Below, piece after piece: positions 1 through 8,085 of a stretch of DNA of 11,085 bases (positions are counted from its first letter, which is position 1; every line of letters begins with the position of its first letter). This DNA comes from Terrisporobacter sp. GTDB taxonomy: Bacteria; Bacillota_A; Clostridia; Peptostreptococcales; Peptostreptococcaceae. The notes under the pieces were generated by a model that was not told where the DNA came from, made no database searches, and saw only the letters and a list, made by a program, of their open reading frames with translations. The position numbers and the translations under genes are program-made. Location: the NCBI GenBank assembly GCA_029851945.1, contig JARKUZ010000049.1, positions 1 to 11,085 of the forward strand, read 5' to 3'.

Positions 1-3000
1 TAAAATCAAAGGGAAGATTTATATCTATAGTGGCAATAGTTGCATTAGGTGTAGCATTTTTTACTGGTATAAAATCTGCACCTCTTGTAATGCAAAAATC
101 TTCTGATAAATATTATGATGATTATAATCTAATGGATATAAGGTTACTTTCCACTTTAGGTTTAACAGATGAAGATGTTGAAGAAATTAAAAAAATAGAT
201 AATGTGGATGGCGTATTTCCAACCTACTCCATGGATGTATTATCTGAATATAATTCATCTGAAATAGTGCTTAAAGTTCATGGTTTAGATATAAGTAATA
301 TAAACAATAATAATAAAAATTATATTAATCAATTAAAAGTATTAAAAGGTAGATTGCCTGAGAAAAGCGGAGAGTGTGTTGTTGAACAATCAAAAGTTAA
401 ATCGATAGACTATCCTATTGGAAGTAAAATAAAGCTTTCGTCCGGTAATGACGATAAACTAACTAATTCATTAAAAGAAACTGAATATACTGTAGTTGGT
501 TATGTTCAAACTCCATATTATTTATCTCAAGAAAAAGGTAATAGCTCTATAGGCAGTGGTGTGGTATCTGGTGCAATTATGATACCTCAAGATGATTTCA
601 AAATTGAAGCATTTACAGAAATATTTTTAACTGTAAAAGGGGCTAAAGCTCTTGATACATATAGTGATGAATATTTTGATTTAGTAGAAAGTGTAACAGA
701 TGAAATCGAAGGAATAAAAGATATTAGATCTGATGAGAGATATAATGAAGTTTTAAAAGAGGCAAATGATAAGCTAAAAGAAGCAGAAGATAAATTACAA
801 GAGGGTAAAGTAGAACTTGAAAAAGGAAAAAAAGAGTATGAAGAAAATAAAATAAAAGCTCAAAAAGAATTAAAAGATGCTCAAAATAAGATAAATAATT
901 ATTCAAAACAAATAGAAGATGGGGAGAAACAATTAAAGTCTGAGAAGTTAAAAGTTGAAAGTCAGATTAAAGATGGAGAGAACAAAATAAAAGATGCTGA
1001 GGAAAGAATAAAATCTGGAGAAATTCAGTATGAAAAAGCTTTAGCAGATTTTAACTCTAAAAAAGAGTTAGCTCAAGTAGAACTTCAAAAAGCTGAAAGT
1101 CAGTTAAAAGAGCTTAATACTCAAATAAATAATTTAAAAGATAGTAATAAATTAATAGAAGAACAATTAAAAAATGAAAGTTTATCATCTGAAGAAAGAG
1201 ATAAGCTACAAGGCACTTTAGGACAAAATAAATATTTATTATCTATGTTAGAGGATAAATATAATTCTGGAAACAAGGAGCTTCAAACTCAAAAACAAGC
1301 ATTAATTTATGGTGAAAATAAATTAAAAGAAACTAAGGTTACATTAGAAAGTAGCAAAAATCAATTAGAAAAAGAAAAATTAAATCTTCAAAATTCTAAA
1401 TCTACTGCAAATTTAAAATTTGAAGAAGCTAAAAATGAATTAAATAAAAATAAAGATGAAATAAAGAAATCTCAAAAAGAGCTAGATAAAAATAAATTAA
1501 AAGTTGAAGAAGAACTAGCAAAAGCAGAAAAGAAGTTTAAAGATGGAGAAGAAGAGATAATTGATGGTGAAGAGAAAATAAACAATTCTAAGAAGGATAT
1601 TGAAAGTATTGAAAAACCTACTTGGTATGTATTAGATAGAAATAGTCATCAATCTTTTGCAGAATATAAAGGTTGTGCAGAAAGCATAGATGCACTGGCT
1701 AAAATATTCCCTGTATTCTTCTTTGCTGTTGCAGCTTTAGTTTGCTTAACTACTATGACAAGAATGGTAGATGAACAAAGGATAAACATAGGAACTTTAA
1801 AAGGATTAGGATATAAAACTAGTCAAATTGCAAAAAAATATATCTTATATGCATTTATAGCATGTTTAATAGGGTGTATTTTAGGTATGGTCATTGGATA
1901 TACACTATTCTCTACAGTGATATTCTTTGCTTATGGAATGATGTATTCTGTACCAAATATGATTTTTATTTTTAGTATTCCTATAACTTTAAGTATAACT
2001 ACAGTTGCTTTAATTATAATAACATCATCTTCATATATTGCTTGTCGTAACGAATTAAAAGAATCACCAGCAGTTTTAATGAGACCTAGGTCTCCAAAAA
2101 ACGGAAAAAGAATTTTGCTAGAAAGGGTTCCTTTTATATGGAATAAATTTGACTTTATAAGTAAGGTTACAGTTAGAAATATATTTAGATACAAGAAAAG
2201 ATTCTTTATGACAGTTTTAGGAATAGCCGGGTGTACAGCTCTAATAGTTACTGGATTCGGTATAAAAGATTCTATATCAATGATTGTAACTGGTCAGTAT
2301 GGAAGGCTATTTAAATATGATATGTCTATAGTCATAGATTCAGATATGAAAGATAAAGAACTAGTTGAATTAAGAAAAGATCTATCAAGCTTTGATGAAA
2401 TTAATAAATATGATTTATTTAGTTATCAAAATGGTGATATAAAAATTAATAATACTAGTAAAGAAATAACTATAGTAGTTCCTGAAAATTTAAGTACAAT
2501 GGATAATTTCATTCATCTTCAAAATAGAAAAACTGAAAAATATATAAACCTTGATGATAATGGAGCTGTTATTACTGAAAAAATGGCTAGGGATTTAGGT
2601 ATAAATGTCGGAGATAGTATAGAGTTAATAAATAGTAAAGATAAAAAATCTAAAGTTAAAATAACTGGCATAACAGAAAATTATATATCTCATTATGCGT
2701 ATGTATCTCCAAACACCTATAAAAAATTATTTGATGATAATTTAAGCTTTAATAGAGTGCTAGGAACATTAAAAAATCCAAGTGTTGATGTGGAATCTGA
2801 ATTAGCTAAGAAATTATCAAAAGTAGAACATTTAAATGGAAGTTCATTTAATACAGCTGCAAAGGAAACTTATGAAGATACTATAAAAAATTTAAATTAT
2901 GTAGTTGTAATTATGATATTATCGGCAGGTTCATTGGCATTTGTTGTCTTATATAATTTAACAAATGTTAATATTTCAGAGAGAATAAGGGAAATCGCGA

Positions 3001-3293
3001 CTATAAAGGTTTTAGGATTCTATGACAATGAAGTGTCAAAGTATATTTATAGAGAGAATATAATTCTTAGTGTAATAGGTACTATAGTTGGTCTTGGATT
3101 AGGAAAGGTACTTCATCAATTTATAATGATAACTGTTGAAATTCAATCAATGATGTTTGGTAGAGTTATATCTACAAATAGTTATATAATAGCAGCAGTA
3201 CTAACTATAGTTTTAAGCTGTATTGTAAACATAGCAATGTATTACAAGTTAAAAAGTGTTAAGATGGTAGAATCTTTAAAATCAGTAGACTAA
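1..3293 (+). CDS. ABC transporter permease, FtsX/MacB-like, with long extracytoplasmic coiled coil (5' end cut by window)
   Basis: Large membrane subunit of an ABC exporter-type system; the partner ATPase is not in the window and probably lies just upstream. The frame is open from base 3, and the codons before the GTG at 30 read KSKGRFISI, the conserved lead into the first membrane helix (IVALGVAFFTGIKSAP). The GTG is therefore internal and perhaps 15-20 residues are missing. Numbering from that GTG, the order is: helix 1 (about 1-18), a MacB-type extracytoplasmic domain (about 25-235), a Lys/Glu-rich coiled coil (238-529), the family motif PTWYVLDRNS (530-539), then FtsX-type helices (about 560-690) containing TTMTRMVDEQR and GTLKGLGY. 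A second MacB-like domain follows (about 740-950), then a C-terminal FtsX block of three helices. Total length near 1,100 residues fits Gram-positive members of this family. The substrate cannot be read from sequence. Only AT-only pairing follows the stop, so termination here is uncertain. Confidence 0.93.
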   Translation, partial: KSKGRFISIVAIVALGVAFFTGIKSAPLVMQKSSDKYYDDYNLMDIRLLSTLGLTDEDVEEIKKIDNVDGVFPTYSMDVLSEYNSSEIVLKVHGLDISNINNNNKNYINQLKVLKGRLPEKSGECVVEQSKVKSIDYPIGSKIKLSSGNDDKLTNSLKETEYTVVGYVQTPYYLSQEKGNSSIGSGVVSGAIMIPQDDFKIEAFTEIFLTVKGAKALDTYSDEYFDLVESVTDEIEGIKDIRSDERYNEVLKEANDKLKEAEDKLQEGKVELEKGKKEYEENKIKAQKELKDAQNKINNYSKQIEDGEKQLKSEKLKVESQIKDGENKIKDAEERIKSGEIQYEKALADFNSKKELAQVELQKAESQLKELNTQINNLKDSNKLIEEQLKNESLSSEERDKLQGTLGQNKYLLSMLEDKYNSGNKELQTQKQALIYGENKLKETKVTLESSKNQLEKEKLNLQNSKSTANLKFEEAKNELNKNKDEIKKSQKELDKNKLKVEEELAKAEKKFKDGEEEIIDGEEKINNSKKDIESIEKPTWYVLDRNSHQSFAEYKGCAESIDALAKIFPVFFFAVAALVCLTTMTRMVDEQRINIGTLKGLGYKTSQIAKKYILYAFIACLIGCILGMVIGYTLFSTVIFFAYGMMYSVPNMIFIFSIPITLSITTVALIIITSSSYIACRNELKESPAVLMRPRSPKNGKRILLERVPFIWNKFDFISKVTVRNIFRYKKRFFMTVLGIAGCTALIVTGFGIKDSISMIVTGQYGRLFKYDMSIVIDSDMKDKELVELRKDLSSFDEINKYDLFSYQNGDIKINNTSKEITIVVPENLSTMDNFIHLQNRKTEKYINLDDNGAVITEKMARDLGINVGDSIELINSKDKKSKVKITGITENYISHYAYVSPNTYKKLFDDNLSFNRVLGTLKNPSVDVESELAKKLSKVEHLNGSSFNTAAKETYEDTIKNLNYVVVIMILSAGSLAFVVLYNLTNVNISERIREIATIKVLGFYDNEVSKYIYRENIILSVIGTIVGLGLGKVLHQFIMITVEIQSMMFGRVISTNSYIIAAVLTIVLSCIVNIAMYYKLKSVKMVESLKSVD

Positions 3294-3322
3294 AAAATTT
3301 ATTTTTTTTTCAAAAAAGTAAT

Positions 3323-3351
3323 GTCAAAAATGATACCTCCTACATACTATA
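3323..3351 (+). promoter_or_regulatory. Candidate mother-cell (sigma-K/sigma-E type) sporulation promoter
   Basis: The nine bases CATACTATA at 3343-3351 fit the sigma-K -10 pattern CATAnnnTA exactly and are close to the related sigma-E box. GTCAAAA at 3323-3329 is a poor but possible -35. No convincing sigma-A promoter is visible in the 101-bp gap before the small Cys-rich gene. The start would fall about 40 bases before the ATG. The match is seen; the sigma-factor assignment is inference from Bacillus/Clostridium consensus and could be chance in AT-rich DNA. Confidence 0.4.
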
Positions 3352-3394
3352 TCTTAGAAAAACAAATTATTTTATCAACAAGGGGGTAACATAA

Positions 3395-3598
3395 ATGTTA
3401 GATAGATTTTTTGGTGGTTGTGATGGAGGATTCTTTGGAGCAGGATGGTGGATAATAATATTATTCTTCTTATTCTTAGCATTCCAAGATTGTTGGACAG
3501 AAATAGATATTTGCGCTTGGATACCATTCCTAATATTATTATTAATAGTATGTGCATGTGGTTTTGATGGTGATGATGACTGTGGATGTGGCTGCTAG
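3395..3598 (+). CDS. Small cysteine-rich membrane protein, function unknown
   Basis: I do not recognise a named family. The 67-residue product starts with a Gly/aromatic segment (GGCDGGFFGAGWW), has a strongly hydrophobic stretch at about 18-31 and another at about 43-55, and ends in an acidic then Cys/Gly-rich tail (DGDDDCGCGC). It has seven cysteines: C9, C33, C40, C53, C55 and the tail. A strong Shine-Dalgarno (AGGGGG, 3381-3386) sits 8 bases before the ATG, and a strong terminator follows, so this is a real monocistronic gene despite its size. Small Gly/Cys-rich hydrophobic peptides of this kind are common among spore-coat and exosporium proteins of Firmicutes. Together with the candidate sporulation promoter this suggests a spore-envelope role, which is inference. 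A general small membrane peptide remains possible. Confidence 0.8.
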   Translation: MLDRFFGGCDGGFFGAGWWIIILFFLFLAFQDCWTEIDICAWIPFLILLLIVCACGFDGDDDCGCGC

Positions 3599-3638
3599 TT
3601 AAAGCATATTAAATTTGCTATTTTAAAAATAATATTAT

Positions 3639-3673
3639 GCCCGTTTGATATTTTTCAAGCGGGCAATTTTTTT
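3639..3673 (+). terminator. Intrinsic terminator of the Cys-rich gene
   Basis: A 10-bp stem pairs gcccgtttga (3639-3648) with tcaagcgggc (3655-3664), with one G-U pair and a 6-base loop. A run of seven T (3667-3673) follows. It lies 40 bases after the stop codon of the 67-residue gene. Confidence 0.93.
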
Positions 3674-3698
3674 ATTGTAAGAAAATTATTAAAAACTA

Positions 3699-3727
3699 TT
3701 GACTGATAATATAAATTATCATATAAT
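3699..3727 (+). promoter_or_regulatory. Distal sigma-A promoter ahead of the DUF1846 gene
   Basis: TTGACT (3699-3704) and TATAAT (3722-3727) are separated by 17 bases, a near-consensus sigma-A promoter. It starts just after the upstream terminator, so transcription would begin around 3734 and give a leader of about 230 bases before the DUF1846 start codon, or a separate short RNA. Confidence 0.75.
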
Positions 3728-3733
3728 AGAACT

Positions 3734-3784
3734 CCACCATTAAAAATGGTTGGCATTATGACACCTATTTTTCACTAAAAAATA
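3734..3784 (+). other. Two consecutive hairpins at the start of the DUF1846 leader
   Basis: Hairpin 1 pairs ccaccat (3734-3740) with atggttgg (3745-3752), leaving one bulged T and a 4-base loop. Hairpin 2 pairs tattttt (3766-3772) with aaaaata (3778-3784) across a 5-base loop. Neither is followed by a T-run, so they are not terminators. I match them to no riboswitch class. The remainder of the 368-bp gene-free gap (3599-3966) holds the terminator and two promoters listed separately, and otherwise only AT-rich sequence. Confidence 0.4.
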
Positions 3785-3882
3785 ACAAATCAAAAAATTA
3801 ATAAACAAATCTAACTAAAGATAGAAGTATTATTTTATCTTTTATTTCTGTTGAAAAAATCCAATTTTTTATAAAACAACTA

Positions 3883-3912
3883 TTGAAAAAAATTACTTGT
3901 ATGGTATATAAT
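3883..3912 (+). promoter_or_regulatory. Proximal sigma-A promoter of the DUF1846 gene
   Basis: TTGAAA (3883-3888) and a perfect TATAAT (3907-3912) are 18 bases apart. The start would be near 3919, giving a leader of about 48 bases. Together with the distal promoter at 3699 this makes a tandem arrangement. Confidence 0.65.
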
Positions 3913-3966
3913 AATACTTTAGTGAAAAATAATAATGAATGAAAAACAATTTTTGAGAGGTGCATA

Positions 3967-5472
3967 ATGAAAATCGGATTTGATCATGAAAAATATTTAA
4001 AAGAACAATCTAAATATATCCTAGAGAGAGTTAACAATTTTGATAAATTATATTTGGAGTTTGGTGGCAAACTTATGGGAGACTTACATGCAAAAAGAAT
4101 ACTTCCAGGCTTTGATGAAAATGCTAAAATTAAGGTATTACAACATATAAAAGATCAAGTTGAGGTTGTAATTTGCGTTTATGCAGGAGATATAGAGCGT
4201 AATAAAGTAAGAGGCGATTTTGGAATAACTTACGATATGGAAGTTTTAAGACTTATAGATGACTTAAGACGTTATAACTTAGATGTAAACAGTGTTGTTA
4301 TAACTAGATTTGAAGGGCAACCTGCAACTACAGTATTTATAAATAAATTAGAAAGACGTGGAATAAAAGTATACAAACATGCTCCTACAAAAGGATATCC
4401 ATCAGATGTAGACACAATAGTAAGTGATGAAGGATATGGAGCTAACCCATATATAGAAACTACAAAACCAATAGTAGTGGTAACAGCACCAGGACCAAAC
4501 AGTGGAAAACTTGGAACTTGTTTAAGTCAGTTATATCATGAAAATAAAAGAGGAAATAGCGTTGGTTACTCAAAATTTGAAACATTCCCAGTCTGGAATT
4601 TACCATTAAATCATCCAGTAAATATAGCTTATGAAGCTGCAACTGTTGATTTAAAAGACGTTAATATGATAGATTCATTCCATTTAGATGCATACGGAGA
4701 AAAATCAGTAAACTATAATAGAGATTTAGAGTTGTTCCCAGTATTAAAGAAAATAATAGAAAAAATAACTGGAAAAGAATCAATATTTAAATCGCCAACA
4801 GATATGGGTGTTAATAGAGTTGGATATGGTATAGTTGATGATGAAGTGGTGCGTAATGCTTCAATAGAAGAAATAATAAGAAGATACTTTAACACTGCTT
4901 GCCAATATAAAAAAGGACAAGTAAATAAAGATGCATATGAAACTATATCTTTAATACTTGAAAAAGTAAATGTTAAACCAGAAGATAGAACTGTAGTTAT
5001 ACCAGCTAGAGAGTATAGTGAAAAATTAAGACAAGAAACTGATAGACAAGATGTTTATCCAGTTGTAGCTTTACAAGTTCCAGATGGTACGATAATAACA
5101 GGAAAAAGTTCTGATTTAATGTGTGCTAGTGCAGCAGCTATATTAAATGCAGTAAAACATATGGCTAATATACCTGATGAGATGTTATTAATATCTCCTG
5201 TTATATTAAATCCAATTATAAAATTAAAAACGGAAACTTTAGGCGGAATAAATGTTTCATTAGGCTTAGAAGAAGTTTTATCAGCACTAGCAATATGTGC
5301 AGTAACTAATCCAACAGCTGAATTAGCTATGGAAAAATTATCAGAGTTAAAAAATATACAAGCTCATTCAACTACTATAATAAGTCAAGATGATGAACAA
5401 ACATTTAGAAAGTTAGGTATACAAATAACTTGTGATCCAGAGTATCCATCTCAAAACTTATACTATAATTAA
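3967..5472 (+). CDS. DUF1846 family protein
   Basis: A 501-residue, soluble-looking protein without signal peptide or membrane helices. The full length matches the DUF1846 (PF08903) family, recognised from the N-terminal [15 protein letters not shown] and the later runs [28 protein letters not shown] and [14 protein letters not shown]. The family is widespread in Firmicutes and Actinobacteria; its biochemical role is not established to my knowledge. A short element APGPNSGK (174-181) sits after a hydrophobic strand (PIVVVT) and looks like a phosphate-binding loop, but it is not a canonical Walker A. The start is supported by GAGAGGTG (3954-3961) just before the ATG, and the frame is intact. 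It is monocistronic, with tandem promoters upstream and a terminator downstream; its neighbours give no clue to its job. Confidence 0.93.
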   Translation: MKIGFDHEKYLKEQSKYILERVNNFDKLYLEFGGKLMGDLHAKRILPGFDENAKIKVLQHIKDQVEVVICVYAGDIERNKVRGDFGITYDMEVLRLIDDLRRYNLDVNSVVITRFEGQPATTVFINKLERRGIKVYKHAPTKGYPSDVDTIVSDEGYGANPYIETTKPIVVVTAPGPNSGKLGTCLSQLYHENKRGNSVGYSKFETFPVWNLPLNHPVNIAYEAATVDLKDVNMIDSFHLDAYGEKSVNYNRDLELFPVLKKIIEKITGKESIFKSPTDMGVNRVGYGIVDDEVVRNASIEEIIRRYFNTACQYKKGQVNKDAYETISLILEKVNVKPEDRTVVIPAREYSEKLRQETDRQDVYPVVALQVPDGTIITGKSSDLMCASAAAILNAVKHMANIPDEMLLISPVILNPIIKLKTETLGGINVSLGLEEVLSALAICAVTNPTAELAMEKLSELKNIQAHSTTIISQDDEQTFRKLGIQITCDPEYPSQNLYYN

Positions 5473-5495
5473 AAATATTAAATATTTATATAAAT

Positions 5496-5527
5496 AAGGT
5501 AGCTCATAATAATTAAGCTACCTTTTA
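5496..5527 (+). terminator. Intrinsic terminator of the DUF1846 gene
   Basis: A perfect 9-bp stem, aaggtagct (5496-5504) with agctacctt (5516-5524), closes an 11-base loop. The T-tract is short, beginning within the stem (ctttta). It lies 24 bases after the stop. The following 206 bases up to dinB show no gene and no clear promoter. Confidence 0.8.
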
Positions 5528-5733
5528 TTAATTGCAGGGGAAATTTATTTTGTTTATGTACTATAGCGTGAATATTTAAATTGATTCATGAATTTTATAA
5601 ATAATATGTAGATTTATTGTTGTTATAGAACAAGTAAAGAGTTAGAATATAACTTAAGGTGTTATTATGATTAATTTATAAATTATTTTGGGAATATGAA
5701 ATAAAAGGTACATTTAGTATAAAGGATGATAAT

Positions 5734-6828
5734 ATGGATAAGAAAAGAAAAATAATTCATATAGATATGGATGCTTTTTATGCATCTATAGAACAAAGAG
5801 ATAACCCAGATTTAAAGGGAAAGCCTGTCATAGTAGGTGGAAGTCCTCAAGGGAGAGGTGTTGTAGCTACCTGTTCATATGAAGCTAGAAAATACGGAAT
5901 CCATTCTGCTATGCCTTGCAAAACAGCATATAAAAGATGTCCTTATGCAGTATTCGTTAGACCGAGGTTTGAGGTATATAAAAGTATCTCAGATGAAATT
6001 AGAGAAATATTTTATAAATATACAGATTTAGTAGAACCTTTATCATTGGATGAAGCATATTTAGATGTGACTAATAATAAAATGAATATAAAGTATGCAA
6101 CTGATATTGCAAAAAGAATAAAACAAGAAATCTATGATAAAACTGGATTAACAGCTTCAGCTGGTGTATCATATAATAAATTCTTAGCTAAGTTAGCATC
6201 AGATTATAAAAAGCCAGCAGGTCTTACAGTTATAAGAGAAGATAATACTCAGAAATTTTTAGATGATTTGCCAATAAGTAAGTTCTTTGGTATTGGAAAG
6301 GTTACACAAAAAGTACTTAAGAATTTAGGAATAAATAATGGATATGATTTAAGGCGATTAGAAATTAATGAATTAGAATCTATATTTAAAAATAGAGGAT
6401 ATTTATTTTATCAATTAGCTAGAGGAATAGACCATAGAGATGTTGAACCTCATAGAGAAAGAAAATCTATAGGTTCAGAAACTACATTAGTAGAAAATTT
6501 AGATATAGAGGATGAAAAATTAATAAATATATTAGATGAACTTTGTGAAGAAGTTTCTCAGAGGGCTGAATATTTAAACAAATGTGGAAGAACTGTTGTA
6601 CTTAAGGTGAAGTATAGTGATTTCACACAAATAACTAGGAGTACTAGTGTAAATAAAGAAATTTCATCGCATGAAGATATTAGGACTAATATATATAATT
6701 TATTTAAAAACATTGAACATAATCATAAAGAGATAAGGTTAATAGGTGTTACTTTATCAAATTTGATTAATAAAGAAGAAGTAACAAATATTACGATATT
6801 TGAATATATTAATAATAAAATACAATAA
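5734..6828 (+). CDS. dinB: DNA polymerase IV (Y-family translesion polymerase)
   Basis: Error-prone polymerase that extends past damaged or misaligned template bases. The 364-residue length is normal for the family. The palm and finger motifs are all present: IIHIDMDAFYASIEQ holds the metal ligand D11 and the steric-gate aromatic position (Y16, aligned to F13 of E. coli Pol IV). VATCSYEARKYGIHSAMP follows, then SLDEAY with catalytic D106 and E107, and SAGVSYNKFLAKLASDYKKP. A helix-hairpin-helix region (FFGIGKVTQKVLKNLGI) precedes the little-finger domain. The tail contains NITIFEY, which may be a degenerate beta-clamp-binding motif where many Firmicute homologues have QLSLF-like sequence. The ATG is preceded by AAAGGATG (5721-5728). 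The gene stands alone with its own terminator. I saw no convincing LexA box upstream, but a consensus search is needed to exclude one. Confidence 0.97.
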   Translation: MDKKRKIIHIDMDAFYASIEQRDNPDLKGKPVIVGGSPQGRGVVATCSYEARKYGIHSAMPCKTAYKRCPYAVFVRPRFEVYKSISDEIREIFYKYTDLVEPLSLDEAYLDVTNNKMNIKYATDIAKRIKQEIYDKTGLTASAGVSYNKFLAKLASDYKKPAGLTVIREDNTQKFLDDLPISKFFGIGKVTQKVLKNLGINNGYDLRRLEINELESIFKNRGYLFYQLARGIDHRDVEPHRERKSIGSETTLVENLDIEDEKLINILDELCEEVSQRAEYLNKCGRTVVLKVKYSDFTQITRSTSVNKEISSHEDIRTNIYNLFKNIEHNHKEIRLIGVTLSNLINKEEVTNITIFEYINNKIQ

Positions 6829-6835
6829 AATATTT

Positions 6836-6866
6836 AAAAATCCATGGTAAATTCCATGGATTTTTT
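6836..6866 (+). terminator. Intrinsic terminator of dinB
   Basis: An 11-bp stem pairs aaaatccatgg (6837-6847) with ccatggatttt (6854-6864) around a 6-base loop, followed by T residues to 6866. It lies 8 bases after the dinB stop. The A-run before the stem gives a weak T-run on the other strand as well. Confidence 0.92.
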
Positions 6867-6873
6867 CTGTATA

Positions 6874-6903
6874 TGGACAATGATAAAGATTATTAAATAT
6901 AAG
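6874..6903 (+). promoter_or_regulatory. Probable promoter of the cation diffusion facilitator gene
   Basis: TGGACA (6874-6879) and TATAAG (6898-6903) are 18 bases apart, each with one mismatch to consensus. The site lies directly after the dinB terminator and would give a leader of about 20 bases. I see no obvious operator for a metal sensor, but the space is short. Confidence 0.45.
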
Positions 6904-6929
6904 TATATATCAAATTTGGAGGTATTATC

Positions 6930-7841
6930 ATGAATACAGAAGGTTATGAAAAAATTAATAGTCATGAAAACTATAAAAAAGTAAAATTTGTTCTATGGCT
7001 GATACTATTTGCTAATTTGGGGGTAGCCATAACTAAAATAATTGTAGGAGGCTTAATAAACAGCTCTAGTTTAAGTGCAGATGGTATACATTCTTTATCA
7101 GATGGAATGTCAAATGTGGTTGGTTTAATTGGTATATCTGTTGCAAGCGTTCCAGTTGATAAAGAGCATCCATACGGGCATAAAAAATTTGAAATAGTTG
7201 CGAGCTTATTCATAGGAGCTATGCTTTTATTTCTTGGGTTTAAAATTTTGTATACTGGTATAAATAGATTTTCAAATCCAGTTGAGGTAAGTATATCTTT
7301 AACAAGTTTAATATCATTAATATTAACGATTATTATTAATATATGTGTGACGACTTATGAAAGAAAAAAAGGAGAAGAATATAATAGCTATATATTAATT
7401 TCAGACTCTATCCATACAAAAAGTGATATTCTAATATCTATAGGAGTTTTAATTTCTTTGATTGGGATTAAGTTAGGAATACCACCTGCTATAGATCCTA
7501 TAATATCGATAATAATATCTTTATTTATATTTCATGCTTCTTATGAAATTTTTAAAGAGTCTTTTGGAATATTATCAGATAGAGCAGTTGTACAAGAAGA
7601 AGAAATTATATCAGTAGTTAAAAAATTTGATCAAGTAAAAAATATCCATAAGGTTAGAAGTAGGGGAAGTATAAATGATATGTATGTAGATATGCACATT
7701 ATGATTGATCCTAAGATGAGTTTAGAAGAATCACATGAACTTACACATAAAATAGAAGAAGAAATTAAATATAAAATAAGTCGTAATTGTCAAGTAATAA
7801 TACATGTAGAACCTTATTATAAAATAGAAAATGTTTTGTAA
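6930..7841 (+). CDS. Cation diffusion facilitator (CDF) family divalent metal efflux transporter
   Basis: Proton-coupled exporter of a divalent metal (Zn, Mn, Co, Cd, Fe or Ni in this family) in the cytoplasmic membrane. The 303 residues show about six membrane segments followed by a cytoplasmic C-terminal domain (about 210-300), the usual CDF plan. Transport-site motifs are visible in two helices: ADGIHSLSD in TM2 (H54, D58) and DSIHTKSD in TM5 (H162, D166). This gives a two-His/two-Asp site. The loop motif DKEHPYGHKKFE, typical of the family, follows TM2. The C-terminal domain has VHRVRSRG-like (HKVRSRGSINDMYVDMHI) and helical regulatory segments. GGAGG (6918-6922) fixes the ATG. The metal cannot be named from sequence. 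The cobalamin riboswitch lies downstream and so does not control this gene; a cobalt link would be speculation. Confidence 0.95.
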   Translation: MNTEGYEKINSHENYKKVKFVLWLILFANLGVAITKIIVGGLINSSSLSADGIHSLSDGMSNVVGLIGISVASVPVDKEHPYGHKKFEIVASLFIGAMLLFLGFKILYTGINRFSNPVEVSISLTSLISLILTIIINICVTTYERKKGEEYNSYILISDSIHTKSDILISIGVLISLIGIKLGIPPAIDPIISIIISLFIFHASYEIFKESFGILSDRAVVQEEEIISVVKKFDQVKNIHKVRSRGSINDMYVDMHIMIDPKMSLEESHELTHKIEEEIKYKISRNCQVIIHVEPYYKIENVL

Positions 7842-7863
7842 AAAAAAAACTATATTTTATAAT
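7836..7863 (+). promoter_or_regulatory. Candidate promoter for the riboswitch-rseC transcript
   Basis: TTGTAA (7836-7841), formed by the last codon and stop of the CDF gene, and a perfect TATAAT (7858-7863) are 16 bases apart. Transcription would start near 7870, just ahead of the riboswitch aptamer. There is no convincing terminator between the CDF gene and the riboswitch, so readthrough from the CDF promoter is also possible. Confidence 0.45.
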
Positions 7864-7902
7864 TAAAGAGCATAGATTAATATGCATATAACTAGAGGAT
7901 AA

Positions 7903-8085
7903 TTCATATTGCTCAAGGTGTAGAAATACTTAAAAGGGAATGTGGTGAAAATCCACAACAGCCCCCGCTACTGTGATAATGACGAAGGCTTAGGGCTTTG
8001 GAGAGCTTTAACTCCACTGGTAAAATGGGAAGGAGAAGCTAGTAGGATGATTTTAAGTCAGGAGACCTGCCTATAAATACATGAT
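7903..8085 (+). promoter_or_regulatory. Cobalamin (adenosyl-/aquo-cobalamin) riboswitch aptamer
   Basis: The conserved cobalamin riboswitch core can be read in order: AAAGGGAAT then GGTGAAAATCC (7933-7953), CAGCCCCCGCTACTGTG (7959-7975), GACGAAGG, CCACTGG (8014-8020), ATGGGAAGG (8025-8033) and the B12 box AAGTCAGGAGACCTGC (8055-8070). The typical downstream CTTTCGGAGGG (8086-8096) also follows. This is the Rfam RF00174 class; which cobalamin form it prefers cannot be told by eye. On the family rule, ligand binding represses the downstream gene, here the RseC-family protein. Outer boundaries are approximate because the P1 stem is not clear. Confidence 0.96.

Noticed and set aside
724..906. Open frame on the - strand inside the permease coiled coil
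   Set aside because: It is the complement of a Lys/Glu-rich coil, giving a Leu/Phe/Tyr-rich translation; it has no ribosome binding site and the + frame is clearly coding.
780..1600. Repeated GA-rich words as a tandem repeat or CRISPR-like array
   Set aside because: They reflect repeated Lys/Glu/Leu codons in a coiled coil; there is no fixed unit or spacing.
1931..2194. Open frame on the - strand opposite the permease membrane helices
   Set aside because: It lies wholly within a recognised coding region and shows no family resemblance or start signal.
3294..3316. Possible terminator after the permease gene
   Set aside because: Pairing is only A-run with T-run, with no GC in the stem; it is too weak to call.
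3746..3778. Ten-codon ORF (MVGIMTPIFH) in the DUF1846 leader as a leader peptide
   Set aside because: It has no ribosome binding site, overlaps both hairpins, and has no run of regulatory codons.
5581..5607. TTGATT with TAATAT as a dinB promoter
   Set aside because: The spacing is only 15 bases, the boxes are weak, and the site is about 130 bases from the start codon.
6930..8085. CDF transporter as a cobalt exporter controlled by the cobalamin riboswitch
   Set aside because: The riboswitch lies downstream on the same strand, so it cannot act on this gene in cis by the known mechanism.
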